A DNA stretch of 64,000 nucleotides from Limnohabitans sp. T6-5. Lineage in GTDB: Bacteria; Pseudomonadota; Gammaproteobacteria; Burkholderiales; Burkholderiaceae_C. Positions 63,806 through 64,000 of this stretch are shown here, in pieces (within the stretch, counting starts at the first letter, position 1; each line of letters opens with the position of its first letter). The notes beneath the pieces are model-generated. The model was not told where the DNA came from and did no database searches. It saw nothing but the letters and a program-made list of their open reading frames with translations. Position numbers and translations under genes: made by a program. Where the stretch lies: assembly GCF_003063315.1 (NCBI RefSeq), contig NZ_NERV01000002.1, forward strand, positions 744,001-808,000, in the 5' to 3' direction.

Positions 63806-64000
63806 TTGATTCTCCGTGAAATGGTCTCTGATTGAACTGGTTTGTTCAACACAAAGAAGTCAATCCATTTGTCAACTATAGCGCCTGCGCGCGATTCCAC
63901 CAACTCTTCAAAGTAACGCTGCTGAGCAGTCGGCAATGGTGCACGCCCCGCCATATGAGAATAGGTTATCTGCTGCACAATCCCGTTGACCACGACACCA
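63802..64000 (-). CDS. Hypothetical partner protein of DUF2442 (5' end cut by window)
   Basis: The frame is open to the right edge; at least 66 residues are visible, including ITYSHMAGRAPLPTAQQRYF and AGAIVDKWIDFFVLNKPVQ. A GTG at 63993 could start it, but the gene may begin outside the window. No family is recognised with certainty. The four-base overlap with the DUF2442 gene suggests a functional pair, possibly a toxin-antitoxin module. Confidence 0.6.
   Translation of the reverse strand, partial: GVVVNGIVQQITYSHMAGRAPLPTAQQRYFEELVESRAGAIVDKWIDFFVLNKPVQSETISRRIK

Overview
The window is about 60% GC and looks like a betaproteobacterial chromosome, most likely Comamonadaceae (Limnohabitans, Rhodoferax or Curvibacter-like). 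This is inferred from the protein style of serS, ileS, ribF and ftsK, from branched-chain amino acid and acyl-CoA dehydrogenase genes typical of that group, and from the abundance of small intergenic hairpin repeats. No 16S rRNA is present to settle the genus.

Region 1 (1-7.9 kb) is a sugar-uptake locus. It holds the end of an RbsC-type ABC permease, a PfkB fructokinase, a LacI-type regulator, a dedicated TonB-ExbB-ExbD-ExbD energising system and a large TonB-dependent receptor. Three LacI-like operator sequences lie between the divergent tonB and receptor genes, so the regulator probably controls passage of a sugar across both membranes. Region 2 (7.96-9.97 kb) is a complete group II intron with its maturase, inserted directly behind the terminator of a tRNA-Ser(CGA) gene.

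Region 3 (10-43.9 kb) is mostly housekeeping: serS, ispH, an SlpA-type FKBP, radC, an adenosine-kinase-like gene, a MacAB-like exporter, livFGMH, rarA, lolA, ftsK, trxB, rpmB-rpmG, a fatty acid desaturase, rsmB, purN, a two-subunit acyl-CoA dehydrogenase, a LigE-type exported DNA ligase, an HNH nuclease, ribF, ileS, lspA, a HEPN/MNT toxin-antitoxin pair and a class V aminotransferase. Many intergenic gaps carry copies of one hairpin repeat family.

Region 4 (43.9-47.3 kb) is dominated by that repeat. A nine-copy tandem array with an exact 122-bp period is followed by a quinone oxidoreductase gene and an EamA transporter, and then by an inverted copy of the same unit. Region 5 (47.4-61.7 kb) is a surface-polysaccharide locus: galE, two paralogous O-antigen ligase/polymerase proteins, two different initiating sugar-phosphate transferases, four family 2 glycosyltransferases, an O-acyltransferase, a flippase, and an aminotransferase/acetyltransferase pair that probably makes an N-acetylated amino-deoxysugar. 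Together they outline a Wzx/Wzy-type pathway.

Region 6 (61.7-64 kb) contains small accessory genes: a DUF2335 membrane protein, a YhaV/PrlF toxin-antitoxin module with a perfect 20-bp palindrome in its promoter region and flanked by 54-bp direct repeats, and a DUF2442 gene with a small partner cut by the window end.
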